Both the position numbers and the translations under genes were made by a program. A stretch of DNA of 64,000 nt from Eopsaltria australis (taxonomy: Eukaryota; Chordata; Aves; Passeriformes; Petroicidae), in assembly GCA_034509425.1 (NCBI GenBank), contig JAVTVJ010000542.1, forward strand, positions 1,054,001 through 1,118,000, given 5' to 3'. This document shows positions 54,901 to 64,000 of this stretch, piece after piece; position 1 is the stretch's first letter, and each line of letters opens with the position of its first letter. Below the pieces are notes generated by a model, which worked only from the letters and a program-made list of their open reading frames with translations, had not been told where the DNA came from and searched no databases.

Positions 54901-57900
54901 AATCCTTCCCGTAAGGGGCCGTGCTCCTGCTTGGGCAATCGCCACCCTCGGTGCTGGAGCCACGGCTGGATGGTTTCCTCTTGTGGGGAGCTGCACCTTC
55001 TCCCCAGTGCCAGAGTCACAAAACCCATGGCCAGAAACTTGAATGAGGCACTGGGGGGAGGGAGAAACAGAGTTTGAACACAACTCCTGCCCAGGAGCTG
55101 GGAATGCCAGGCTGCCAAAGGATTATTGAGCAATTAAGGTGCCATGTGTGGCCAGCAGCTCCTTAGCACACCCGGTGAACATTTACATGTGGATTTATGT
55201 GCAAACACAGTTATCTCCTCTGATAAATAAGTTTTTCCTGCTTGTTTCCCATCACTAAAGATAATATCCCAAAAAATGAACAGCTCCTGCTTGGTTCCCA
55301 TCATTAAAGATAAAAACCTCAAAAATGAACAGCTCCTTCCTCCTTTCCTTTTCTCCTTCTTTTCTGTGCTGCCGTGGCTTTACCTGCTGCAGAGACACCT
55401 GAGAGCCTGTGTGAACACACCTGCACATCCCAGCTCCCACAGTCCAGCCCTGACTGTCGGCTTCTCCCAATCCATCCAAATAAATTAAAATCTGGGCATA
55501 AATTCTGGGAATGAATGTATTCCCACACAGGAAAAGGCTGGTTTAAAAGGCTTTCAAGTCGAGGCCGCTGTGGTCTCGCCGTCTCTCACACGAGGACAGA
55601 GCTTGGCCAGCGTCAAGGAACTAACCAAGGAATAGGAAAACTATTTTTACTGGAAAAGTGAACACCCCCCTCCTGTTTCCCTGGCACTTTGTGGCCTGGA
55701 CAAGGGTCAGTCAAGGTAATGGGAAGGAGACCAAGAGAGCTCCAACCTCCCTGGCCTGTGGTGGAATGAGCAGCTCTGGTTGGTATTTTGTTACCCTCGA
55801 TCTTGGGTCTTCCAATCTGTCCATGTGAGATGCACTTGGTTCCTGCAGTTTGCAGGGAGAGCCCACAGCAGCTCTGGGCACCGCTCTGAGATCCTCCTTG
55901 GAAAGCCCCCAAATCCCATCAGTACCTTTGGAGCTGGGCTTTACCTTCCCTCGAGTCAGAACTCAAAGCTGTTCCCCCTCATTTGCAGGGCTGGCACAGA
56001 GCCATTGACAAGCTCGCTTGAATTAAACTGGGACAAAAACGCTTTAACTGGAAGGATCAGGTCAGTGACCCTGTCACAGGCAAGGTGTGAACACAGCCCT
56101 GTCCCCACCTGCTCAGCCTCTCCAGGGCTCAGCTGCTGGCAAACTGCTCCATGGAAGCTACTGTGGGTCAGCAGCTTCCCTCAGAGCCCGAGGGGGTTCA
56201 CTGGACAACCAGAAACTGTCCCAGAAAGGAAATTTATGCTGGTTTAATCACACCAGCCACCCAGAGGGGAATGCTCCACTGCAATTCCGCTGCATTCCAG
56301 CTGCTCATCCGTGACCCAATGCACCCAAGGCCCTTCTGGGCCCATGGTGCCACTTCTCTGAGACCTCCCATGTGTGTTTTGGCTGGGCTTCATCCTCTGT
56401 CCTCCAATCAGAGACACAAACTTCACATATCAGGTCAGTGGGAGATCAGGGAGAGCTGAGAAGCCACAGGCTGCCTCAGCACCAGCCCAGCACTTTCCCT
56501 TCCCCATCAGACACCAATTCATGTTTTTCAGAGCCTGCTTTACTATTCCAGCAAGCAATTCTCCATGCAGAGGTGGAAAAGGGCATGAAAACAGCAAGAA
56601 AAGGGGTTGTGTGTTTTGGGAACTGGGGACAAAGCTTTGCTGAAGCTGTGTGACACCTCATCCAACAGCACAACTGGGCTGCCCCAGATCCCCTCTAGCC
56701 AGGAATGTGCTGAGCCTCCAGCAGCAAGGAAATAATTTCCTCAGAAAAGAACTGAGCTGCTGCTCATCAGAGCCCTGAACCTCCCTGGTTCTTTCAGGGA
56801 GGTTTAATACACTGTTGACATTTGTCAGGTTAAGAAAATCTGAACCAAAGAGGCCACGTTTGGGGTCTTCTAAAGAAATTCCCCAGCATGAAAGTGAACT
56901 CCTGAAAAGAAACAGGAAAAACCTGCTTCAGGATAAAGGTGTTGCTATGAGAATAAGCCCTGTCCAAACACAGCCACTTGCAAATGAGATTTCTCTGTAA
57001 GGATTCAGAAGAGAAGCGTGCACCACCTCTAATGCCAGCCACATTTTTCCGTGTTACAGCATGGGCTACAATTACAACTGCCTCTAAAATCCTACTTTTC
57101 AATGATTCCATTTGTTCCAGGATTCCTGGAATTCGTTCCCCTCACTCTAAATCCACCTAAAACAGTCAGTGCCACTTTCAAATACAAAAAGCACAGACTT
57201 TTTTTAAATGTGAAATGCAGATATGGAGACTCTCACCTGCAAGGTGATTTTTACAGCTCCCAGGGTATGAAGCACAGCAAGCTAAAGGTGCAGTCTTGGC
57301 TAAATCATTCCCTAGCAAATCATTACTGCAATGGGCCTCATTTCCAGAACTCCAGCAAAAAGGCAGCAAGTCCAGGTTTGTGTCAGACACAGGCATGTCC
57401 TTGCAGGATCGGGCTGTAACGTTCCCGGCAGCGCTGATACGAGCGGCACCGAACAGGAAGAGAGTGAGGGGCAAAACCAGAACAAATGGTCAAGAAAAAA
57501 AAAAAAAGAGCCCAATGTAATAGATAAACACAATCTAATCTTGTGGTTCAATGCAGCAAAACAGAAATTCTGTTATAGCTCTCCGGAGGATTCACAACGT
57601 GTAATTTACAGGAATCCTGCTCAAAAAGCACAGCCCCTTCCAATCAGCCAGGCTGGCCGAGAGCAAAGGGCCTGAATGGATCTGAGAAGTCTCCTATGGG
57701 GAGGAGCTGGCACAGCTCAGCTCCCTCAGCACCTGTGGGGCAGCTTTTGGTACCTTCTCATGGGGAACTGCCCTGTCCATTCAGCCTGTGCTGCCAGGCA
57801 GCTCCTGCTGCAGCCAGAGGGGACCAGGGCCACCAGGGCAGGACCAACACAGGACACACAGGACACAAGTCCCCTCATCTCCCTGACTGAGGGGCTGATC

Positions 57901-60200
57901 CTCACTGCTCCCAGAATTCACACCCTTACAGGAAGGCTCCCACCATGAAGACACCAAAATCCCTTTAGGAGGGAGGTTACACTAAATCTCCAGTTTAATT
58001 CCAGGCACCTGGAACACAGTTGTTAGCTCAAGTTCTGCTTCTTTCAATTCTCCTGCCTCCCACCTCTGACCTAGATAAAGAACACATCCTGTGTATCCGT
58101 GCCACTCCCTGGATTCAACAGAGACCAAAGCAGCCATGGATCAGCCTCCAAACCCACCAGAGTCCCCATCCAAGTCACTCAGTGATGGCACAAGGCCACT
58201 TTATGTTGTCCAAACATTTGTCATATTCCACCTTGTGATCCAGGATGGAGGTTCATTGCAAAGAGGGAAAATGGAAAACAACGTTTTTCAGTACAGACTG
58301 TTACTGTCAGTCACTTCCAGTGACATGGCAAAGGATTTTAACTTCACCCAAAACCTGACACCTGGTACAGGTAACACCTTCCTCCACATCTGTGCAAAGC
58401 TAGAAACTGCCCAGTCTGTTTGCTCAGTCAGATCTGTTAAGAATTCCATTAGTGTTACAAATCCAGGCTAAACCAAGGCTGTCCCTCCCTTACTGCAGCC
58501 TCCAGGTTTACCAGCAAACAAAGGTTTTCCCTCGTTTTTAAAAACAAAAAGCTGTTTGCTGCTGTTTCCAAGCTGCAGCAATGCCTGAAACGCCACAGGA
58601 TCAGTGAGTGATGCAATTATTTCCCCATCAGATCGTGAAATAAAGTAAACATGGAAAGGAGTAAAGAAACAGTTGAATCACGGGGTGTGCAAGAGCAGAG
58701 GGGATTAGACAAAGGAGAACAGCACTCACTGGTTTTCACTTGGGAAAGATGAGGTTGGGAAAGAGACTGGGTAGCAGCTACTCCACGAGTCGGCGGCCAG
58801 CATGGAATTCTGCAAGGAGAAGGCACCACCGTTAGAGCAGCAGAGGCCTGGAACCGTTACCTGGGGCTGCAGATCCGTGCCTTCCCTCCCTCAGTGCTTC
58901 CCAAAGGCAGAGGTGGCTCCTCATCTCTCGAGCAGGACTCCAGTTTCAGCTTTGGAACCCACTCCCCAGCCCTGTCCCCAGATGGTCACCAGGGTCAGAC
59001 CCCTTCCCCAGCCCTTTCACAGGACACTCTGAAGGGACAAGAGGAAATGGCATCAAGCTGTGCTAAGAGATGTTCAGGTTGCACATCAGGAGGAATTTCT
59101 CCATGGAAAGGGTGGTCAGGCACTGGCAGGGGCTGCCCAGAGAGGCTGTGGAGTCCCCACACCTGGAGGTGTCCTAGGAAGGACTGGACGTGGCACTCAA
59201 TGCTCTGGTCTGGTGACAGGGTGGGGATCAGTCATAGACTGAACTCGATGACCTTGAAGGTCTTTTCCAACCTCAGTGACTCCAGGATTCTATTATTCAA
59301 TCTCTATGGGATGTCAGCACCAACTGAATAACCTGAAATCGGCTGGCAGAGGTCACACCCAAAAATGTCCTTCTGTGCCTTTTGTCTTCCCACTTCCCTG
59401 AACAGCCTCCAATTAACGGGAAGCTCTTAGCTCAGCTCATACCAATAAAATCAGGGAGGGAACACAGTATGTTCTTACTCAGCTCCACAGCAGCCTTTAA
59501 TCTGTTCTCTGTGTGCCCAAAGCAATGAAAACTCGTACTTGAAGCAACAGGGACTTGGGCCTCGCTTGAACCTCTGTGTCCCTGCATGTGACACATTCCA
59601 GAGTTTGAAACAGAAAGAGAAAACTCCAGGAACACGTCAGCTATTTTGGGACAGGGTTTGCTTTTTGCCCTGCTGGACAAATGCATCAGGGACCTGGTCT
59701 GGTTTTAGCAGCTATATCAGGACAAATACAACTTATTTATCTCTGCTGCTCTGGAAACAGGGACAGCTGGACCCGGGCACAGATTCACACGCCTGGGAGA
59801 GATGTGCTGGGGTAGGAACAAGGTCTGCAGTCCTGGGCAGATTCTCTCAGTCTCTTCAGTCCTTCCCAAAGGAGCTGGCACCCAGCAGCTTTCAGAGAGG
59901 CTTTGTTTTAATCACAGCCCTGCTTTTCCCTCCCCACTTCAACCTCAACCCCTCTGACTGATCCTGAACAGCTGCCTGGGAAGTCTGGAAATCGCTGCTG
60001 TAAACACAGACCTGAACTCCCAGGATCTACCAGGCCTGACTGCTCTGCCCAAACCCCTCCTGGGTGCAGCCTCCCCCTCCCCAGGATCTGCAGGGCCTCA
60101 CCTCCACGTCCGGCACGGCGAGCTGGGAGCGGAGGCCGGGGATGCCGCAGACGGCATCGCCCGGCTGCTGGTGCTGTGGGAAGCTGTTCCCCCCATCCAT
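21966..60200 (-). CDS. SBNO2: SBNO2, strawberry notch homologue 2 (helicase-like corepressor)
   Basis: Nuclear SF2 helicase-like transcriptional regulator; in mammals it is IL-10/STAT3-induced and represses NF-kB targets (family knowledge). Exons, minus strand, 5' to 3': 60102-60200, 58730-58809, 53931-54054, 43213-43374, 38979-39071, 38348-38444, 37991-38151, 37460-37593, 36782-36872, 35577-35720, 34948-35065, 34441-34546, 33978-34131, 33435-33611, 32612-32709, 30423-30505, 29325-29525, 28798-28970, 28267-28398, 27878-28013, 27451-27563, 26902-26973, 25757-25865, 25447-25521, 25016-25158, 24767-24861, 24558-24650, 24279-24410, 24016-24092, 23423-23613, 21966-22525. Phases join throughout except one missing base in 25016-25158. 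Corrected length is about 1407 residues (human about 1366). The start ATG has a CACCATGG context. Walker [12 protein letters not shown] is near residues 289-299 and the DECH box at 399-402. [10 protein letters not shown] is a C-lobe motif. Confidence 0.96.
22687..23090 (+). mobile_element. Probable solo LTR (ERV) in SBNO2 intron
   Basis: A 400-base AT-rich block in the last SBNO2 intron, sharply different from its GC-rich surroundings. It begins tgtcttggtgtgag, similar to remembered passerine ERV LTR starts. It has a late aataaata (23048-23055) and ends near an (ATT)n run at 23077-23092. No internal retroviral coding sequence is present. Ends, orientation and family are tentative. Confidence 0.5.
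23738..23997 (+). mobile_element. CR1 LINE 3' end
   Basis: A clear CR1 3' segment: ggaattcctccctgtgaaag, agctgcccagagaagctgtg, gtgtccaaggccaggttgga, ctcctgccatggaactgg, gaggtcctttccaacccaaa and accattctgggatt. It fills most of the 402-base intron between SBNO2 exons 24016-24092 and 23423-23613, antisense to the gene. Confidence 0.93.
25016..25158 (-). other. SBNO2: SBNO2 exon with apparent one-base deletion
   Basis: The exon reads CTG AT GAG AAG GAC AAG AAG GAG GGG AAA TAC (around 25056-25063), where the family has Leu-Ile-Glu-x-Asp-Lys-x-Glu-Gly-Lys-Tyr. One base of the Ile codon is absent. The exon is 143 bases where flanking phases need 144. Read as given, the next exon (24861) opens ATT TAG, so the protein would stop near residue 1026 of about 1407. 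Both splice sites are intact. Confidence 0.85.
25925..26578. repeat. 19-bp minisatellite in SBNO2 intron
   Basis: About 33 copies of tcacacactgctgagggtg and variants, including gacactgctgagggg and ggacacatgctgctgag forms. It occupies most of the intron between exons 26902-26973 and 25757-25865. Higher-order patterning is visible: blocks of two to three units alternate with a gacactgctgagagtatc variant. In SBNO2 sense it reads CACCCTCAGCAGTGTGTGA. Confidence 0.95.
28540..28742 (+). mobile_element. CR1 LINE 3' end
   Basis: gttgcccagagaagctgtgg, ccctggaagtgtccaagacc, aggttggacagagtttggac and ccaaaccattccatgattct are CR1 3' consensus pieces. It lies antisense in the SBNO2 intron between exons 28798-28970 and 28267-28398. 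A preceding t-run (28524-28535) may belong to it. Confidence 0.92.
30506..32611 (-). other. SBNO2: SBNO2 intron (2.1 kb), no feature recognised
   Basis: The intron between exons 32612-32709 and 30423-30505. It was scanned for coding blocks, repeats and RNA genes. Only short A/T runs and ordinary sequence were seen. Confidence 0.5.
33045..33205 (-). mobile_element. CR1 LINE 3' end, reverse orientation
   Basis: tagaattgtagaattacaga, ctggtttggggtggaaggac, aaagttcatctcattccaac, ccttccatgggcagggacac and ctccaagccccatccaacct form the reverse complement of the CR1 3' end. It is in the sense orientation of SBNO2, in the intron 32710-33434. Confidence 0.93.
34140..34300. repeat. Imperfect 14-16 bp tandem repeat in SBNO2 intron
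   Basis: About ten copies of gaaccccagctgtg with variants (gaactccagctgtg, gaatcacagctatg). It begins about ten bases from the SBNO2 exon that starts at 34131, so it crowds the acceptor side of that intron (34132-34440). Confidence 0.85.
35066..35576 (-). other. SBNO2: U12-type (minor spliceosome) intron in SBNO2
   Basis: The 5' splice site gtatcctta (35568-35576 on the minus strand) and the branch motif tccttaact (35081-35089) match U12 consensus closely. The branch lies about 17 bases from the acceptor ccctccag. The intron falls at phase 0 between GVV and [11 protein letters not shown], immediately ahead of the DECH box. It also holds an AGG/GGA run at 35352-35394. Confidence 0.93.
35352..35394 (+). 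repeat. (GGA)n microsatellite
   Basis: Imperfect ggaggaggaggag run inside the U12-type SBNO2 intron. It reads as a CCT/TCC pyrimidine tract in the gene's sense direction. Confidence 0.9.
39072..42830 (-). other. SBNO2: SBNO2 intron (part), mostly featureless
   Basis: Left part of the 4.1 kb intron between exons 43213-43374 and 38979-39071. An A-rich tract lies at 39456-39500, and one copy of a 30-base element that recurs at 43890 lies at 40953-40984. No coding or RNA feature was recognised. Confidence 0.5.
42831..43190 (+). mobile_element. Probable solo LTR (ERV) beside SBNO2 exon
   Basis: A distinct block starting tgtgatgctttaggtgat. It contains accaaacactctgttttcg, ggtctcctagtagg, atgctaatgtgtagag and a gggggaggggg run. 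A late attaaa (43125-43130) is followed by ccctctgaccctgtctgag and cctttattt, the typical poly(A)/R-U5 arrangement of an LTR. No internal viral genes flank it. It is antisense to SBNO2 and ends about 25 bases from the donor of exon 43213-43374. No target-site duplication could be fixed, so the limits are approximate. Confidence 0.65.
47080..47111 (+). repeat. (GAG)n microsatellite
   Basis: About ten uninterrupted gag units about 25 bases downstream, in SBNO2 sense, of the donor of the candidate alternative exon at 47139. In the sense direction it is a (CTC)n tract. Confidence 0.95.
47139..47183 (-). CDS. SBNO2: Candidate alternative first coding exon of SBNO2
   Basis: On the minus strand, ATG at 47183 opens [15 protein letters not shown] and meets a donor (AAG then gtaaagcc at 47138). 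It ends in phase 0, and the next SBNO2 exon (43374) also starts in phase 0, so it would join straight to [11 protein letters not shown]. Sequence upstream (47184-47400) is GC- and CpG-richer than the intron around it, with a ttttaaag TATA-like element at about 47292. SBNO2 has alternative N-termini in mammals (family knowledge). This would replace the first 101 residues. It is inferred, with no transcript evidence. Confidence 0.55.
51162..52262 (+). other. Unexplained 366-codon open frame, antisense in SBNO2 intron
   Basis: An uninterrupted ATG-to-stop frame in roughly 50% GC DNA inside the large SBNO2 intron, on the opposite strand. The product begins [17 protein letters not shown], has a basic stretch near residues 195-215 ([17 protein letters not shown]) and no recognised domain, signal peptide or repeat. 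No introns are needed and no flanking poly(A) tract marking a retrogene is obvious. It is listed as an open frame, not as a gene. Confidence 0.2.
54055..58729 (-). other. SBNO2: SBNO2 intron (4.7 kb), no feature recognised
   Basis: The intron between exons 58730-58809 and 53931-54054. A near-duplicate 30-base pair of segments lies at about 55240-55290 (cctgcttgtttcccatcact and cctgcttggttcccatcatt, each followed by aaagata and caaaaaatgaacagctcct-like text). Otherwise nothing was recognised. Confidence 0.5.
59038..59325 (+). mobile_element. CR1 LINE 3' end
   Basis: aggttgcacatcaggaggaa, tttctccatggaaagggtgg, ggctgcccagagaggctgtg, cctggaggtgtcctaggaag, actggacgtggcactcaatg, gaactcgatgaccttgaagg and tcttttccaacctcagtgac are classic CR1 3' text. 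It is antisense in the SBNO2 intron between exons 60102-60200 and 58730-58809. Confidence 0.95.
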
Positions 60201-60329
60201 GGTGGGGTGAGCTGAGGGTATCAACCCGTGTCCTGCTGCATGGAGTCCTCAGGAGGGTGGGACAGGCTGTGTGGAGTGAGTGCTGGAAGCGTCTTTATCT
60301 GTGCTCTTCACCCTGCACCATGTCCTGGG
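60201..60329 (-). promoter_or_regulatory. SBNO2: SBNO2 5'UTR part of first coding exon, with two uORFs
   Basis: An acceptor (cctttctctcccag) on the minus strand ends at 60330, so 60329-60201 is read as spliced 5'UTR. It contains two short upstream frames: ATG at 60321 with stop TAA ending at 60295 (8 codons), and ATG at 60241 with stop TGA ending at 60221 (6 codons). Both end before the main ATG at 60200. The exon start is inferred. Confidence 0.6.
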
Positions 60330-63300
60330 CTGGGAGAGAAAGGCACGTTTAGGTTTTGTGAAAGGGGAGGTGGGGAAAAAAAAAAACCACTTGTAAGCTT
60401 AAACATAGCTGAGAGATGAGCAAACAGCCACCAGCCTGTGAAATGCTGCTGCCTCTTCAGAAAAGAGAAGGTTTTATGGGAAACAGAGCTCTCCATTACC
60501 ACCACACCTGGAATTCACCCAGGTTGGAATTGGAACACACCTCTCCTGCCTTTCACACCAGGAGCCCCGCAGGTCCCACGATCACCTGGGTCGCTGCACA
60601 CATGGCTGGGCTCAGCCTGAGGAATTTGCTTATCTAATGCACAAGAAGATTCATGTGCAAGCAAACTCAAGGTAACCAATTCCCCTAAATCACCTGTTTT
60701 CCTGAAAATATGCTCTGGAGGTGGGACACGGCCGAGCCAGCAGTGAACCCTCATTTCACACCCCACGGCACATCAGGGTCTCCCCTATTCCAAGGCAGAG
60801 GTTTCTGTGAACCAAGACCCTTCCCACACCAGTCAGACCAGTTACACTTTTGAAATTAATAGTATTAATGTTACAAATTCCTGAATTTATCAGCTTCTGG
60901 CACTTTCCCTTTTGCCAGCAAAAGGGGATCCAGTGCAGGAGCATTGTCCTGGCAAGATTAACTAACACACTGCCTCCAGCGCAGCTTCTCAGCCAAAACC
61001 TCCAAACTGATTAATTTTCTTCTAAATTCTCCATAATCCCAAAGGAAACCAATTTCCAGCTGGATTTAATGGATTAAAATAAAAAAGAGATGGTGAAAGC
61101 AACCTATACAACCAGAGGAGCAGAGAAAAGCATCCATGATGTCTTTACTTCCACTGAATCTTTCTTTGCACCTTTTCTGCCTTCCCTGACCCTCCCCAGA
61201 AGCTGAGTAAATCAGAGTGGCCAAAACCTTTGGATGGAGCAATCCAGCCACACACAACACCTACAGAGCACAGACCAAAGCTGTAATTTAAAAGAGCCAC
61301 CTCTGATCATTCAGGAGACACTGTTTGCTACAAGGAATATTTTTGAAAAGCCATTTCTGACTCCGAGGCCCATTAAAAATAAGTGACCTTGCGGTGGACA
61401 AAATGACTGCAGCATTTGCAATGGAAAGTGAAATTAAAGTGACTCCTTCTGCCTTCCCGTGGTGCTGCAGTTGTGCCAGCAGTGCCCTCTGGGCAGGGCT
61501 CGTGTGGGGGCTGCAGGGCCCACAGGGACCCCCCAGCCTGGACACATTCACATCCCACCTATGGAATGCTGTGCAAGACTCCCAAAGGGATTGTTTGGGT
61601 TTTGTTTTCTTTGTTTGTGGGGAGAAGGTCTCCCTTTTTTATTTTGCAAAGATTCCCTTCAACTCCTGCTCGGCTGTACCCAGGCAGGGCTGAGGTTTGC
61701 TGATCTCGGGGTCAATGCCACAGACCGCTCTGTCTGTAAAACCCTGTGACTCTTCCTTACACCAGACCTCAGGGGTTTTGCAGCTTTTCTTTTTTTTTTT
61801 TCTTTCCCCTACTTGCAACAGCTTTTGAGAGGAAATCAGCAGCAGTGATTCCCGTAAGAGCTGTAGCAAATATACAGCTTTACTTACACATCCAAAGGAA
61901 CTTAGAAAGGGTAAAATCAATATCAGAATCCCTTTGTGCCTCCTCTGCATTAGCTCATGTCTCTCACTGCTGGACCCTGTAGAGGAGAGGCTGCCTCTAA
62001 AACAGCACCAGTTCCCCAGGAAAACTGCACAACAGATCACACTCCGCTGGTAAAACTAAGGAAAACTGCTTTGCAAGAAAGCTGGAAAGCTCTGGGCCTT
62101 GGTTTGTGGGGGGCTGCAGTGCAACCATAAAATACATCCAAGCATTGAGAACAGGGGGATAAAGACGCTCCAAGTGGCACCATTCCTGCCACACCTCAGT
62201 CCTGGAGGATGCTGAGGGAACTCCTCACCCCAGGAGAACAGCCCAAGCACTCGATGGACACCCCAAAATCCAACCTGCACCTGCCAAATGTTTGTGCTGC
62301 AAAACGAGCTCCTGGTGATGAACGTGGAGGCTGGCCCAGCTCTCACTCTGAGCTCACGCTCCAGTGCCAGGGGCTGCTTGTCCAGCTTACACACCCAAAT
62401 TCCAAGAAAAAAACTAAATAAAAAACTCACTAAACCCAGAGTCAAAGGCTTGCATGAGCCTGAGGACAGCAGGATAACACCCAGCACGAGAACAGAGAAG
62501 TGGAACAGCCCTCAGCTCGTGCCTATCCCGCCATCCTCCAGCCAGCCACATCACGGAAAACCATAAAAAAATCAAAAAGTTCCAGAGTGCTTCCACTTCC
62601 ACATCCCATCCTGCTGCTGGGACAGTAAACACTGATAACACAGAGGTCCACACACGCCAGGGAACTGCTACAGCAAACTTTTTAAGTGTTTTTCCACCAC
62701 TTCTCTTACCAAACACACTCCGACCAAGCAGCAGCTTCCGCTGGTACAGCAAATCCCCGGAGATGAAGCTCCCGGTCCCAGCACTCGTGCTGGGAGAGGG
62801 CTGGGAGAGCAAAGCCCAGCCCACAGCAGCACCAGCAGCTCACAGAGACCGTTCCCAGCTTCAACCACTTCAGTCACGTTTTCTTGCAGCAGAGCTACGG
62901 AAGAGCAGCGATCCCCCAGATCCAGAGGGAGGGTGAGACCCTAAAAATGCCACCGGACATTTTCCCTCTGGGCCAGGCAGCCCAGGTTTGAAAGTGAAAG
63001 CAGCTCCCTGCACAGGATGACGAAGCCCCTGGGTGATTTCATCCTATCACTGAGCTGCTGAACAGTTTCAATGTTCCAACCAGTTTGCTTAAAGGTTTGC
63101 TGTCAGCACAGGCACTAAAGGGGCAGCTCCAGCCTGGAATTCCTCTGGAATTCATCACGTCTGGAGGTTACAGAGCACAAATTTCAGCTTTTAACAGCTT
63201 GAGCTTTTTAGGTATTTCTCGGACCAGCGCTCCAGCAGGAAAATTCCAATTGGGAACACACAAAGAACTGCTGTGCTGTAACCAGGATGGACAGAGCTGG

Positions 63301-64000
63301 GACTGAGGGCTTGGATCACTGATAACTGCGATCAGGAGAGGTGAAAACCCAGCACTTCCTCCCGTTGTGTTCCAGCCTTTGTTGGTGTATTTTAAATTGC
63401 CTCCGTTAAAGGAAGACAGCCAGGATCCCACAGACACACCTGGAGCAGGCAGAGCTAAACCTGCCGATCGTGAATTACCACGCGCCGGGAACCACAAAAA
63501 CACCTTGGGAACGTGATCCTGTTCTTCCTCCTGCTCAGGGATCAGCTCCCCTCTCCCTGCACACCCCCACGGAGCAGAGGGGGAGCCCCAAAGTGTCCCC
63601 ACCCTGCTCCACCCACTCATGAGCCCCCAGCATGGGCACCTACCGGAGCTGCAGCTGGAGGGAATTCTGCGGGATACGGTCAGGATGTAACAGCCCCCAA
63701 AAAATGGGAACTCAACAGTACAGAACTCTGAACAGCCAGTTTTACATCTCAAGAACCCGGGCACCTTCAAGTTCCTCTTTCATGCTTCTCCTTGACGTAT
63801 TTTTGGGAAGTTTAGACCAAACAAGCAGAAGGGAATAGAGCTCAGTCCCGTCACCAGCGCAAAGGAGAACACCAGAGCGGAAAACACTTATTATGGGTGA
63901 TGAAAATCGCTTCAGGGCATCCTAAGCCAGCACTTTGAGCCACCCTGATCTCCTGATCATGCTTTGAGCAAGGAAAAGGCTCCTGGGACACAGGCATTGC
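60330..64000 (-). other. SBNO2 5' intron or flank, no exon recognised
   Basis: 3.7 kb upstream of the first coding exon. It is AT-richer than the left half of the window and lacks a CpG island, so the main promoter and first non-coding exon probably lie beyond the right edge. No transposon, RNA gene or conserved coding block was recognised. Confidence 0.5.

Larger units (their letters stand above)
37460..60200 (-). other. SBNO2: SBNO2 N-terminal region exons
   Basis: The first seven coding exons (60102-60200 to 37991-38151) encode the divergent first 270 or so residues: [12 protein letters not shown], a Ser/Pro/Tyr-rich stretch, [20 protein letters not shown], and an acidic run [21 protein letters not shown]. 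Then comes the conserved [20 protein letters not shown] segment before the Q-motif-like [14 protein letters not shown]. The eighth exon (37460-37593) holds Walker A. Introns here are long (10.5 kb for 43375-53930). The match to human is clear only in the TSYAPV-like, DSSYFEDFSN-like and DFLPAD blocks, so exon limits rest mainly on phase and splice signals. Confidence 0.88.

Overview
This is a stretch of vertebrate nuclear genome, almost certainly bird. The evidence is split-gene structure with GT-AG introns, compact GC-rich introns, several CR1 LINE 3' ends and two LTR-like blocks. The gene order and orientation match human 19p13.3, ARHGAP45(+) - POLR2E(-) - GPX4(+) - SBNO2(-), whose known avian counterpart is a small GC-rich microchromosome (chicken chromosome 28; from memory, not computed). 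No prokaryotic system, CRISPR array or unknown gene cluster was seen.

Layout. 520-12010 (+): all but the N-terminus of ARHGAP45 (HMHA1), a haematopoietic F-BAR/C1/RhoGAP protein, 23 coding exons, with a 3'UTR to about 13697. 14083-16380 (-): complete POLR2E (RNA polymerase subunit RPB5), 7 coding exons giving 210 residues plus a 3'UTR exon. 16381-16836: a compact GC-rich bidirectional promoter. 16837-18640 (+): complete GPX4, a selenoprotein with an in-frame TGA Sec codon and a SECIS hairpin in the 3'UTR. About 19726-60200 (-): SBNO2 (strawberry notch homologue 2), 31 coding exons encoding about 1407 residues, with an inferred upstream 5'UTR and a candidate internal alternative first exon. 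60330-64000 is 5' intron or flank of SBNO2 with no recognisable exon.

The genes do not form a pathway. POLR2E and GPX4 share a promoter; ARHGAP45/POLR2E and GPX4/SBNO2 are convergent pairs. Most useful observations: two introns with near-perfect minor-spliceosome (U12-type) signals, one in POLR2E and one in SBNO2; an apparent one-base deletion in an SBNO2 exon that would truncate the protein (sequence error or real lesion); long tandem repeats next to splice sites in ARHGAP45 and SBNO2; an unexplained 366-codon open frame antisense in an SBNO2 intron; and LTR and CR1 insertions within about 20-30 bases of SBNO2 splice sites. Exon boundaries were set by eye from splice motifs, phase continuity and remembered human protein sequences; no alignment was run.
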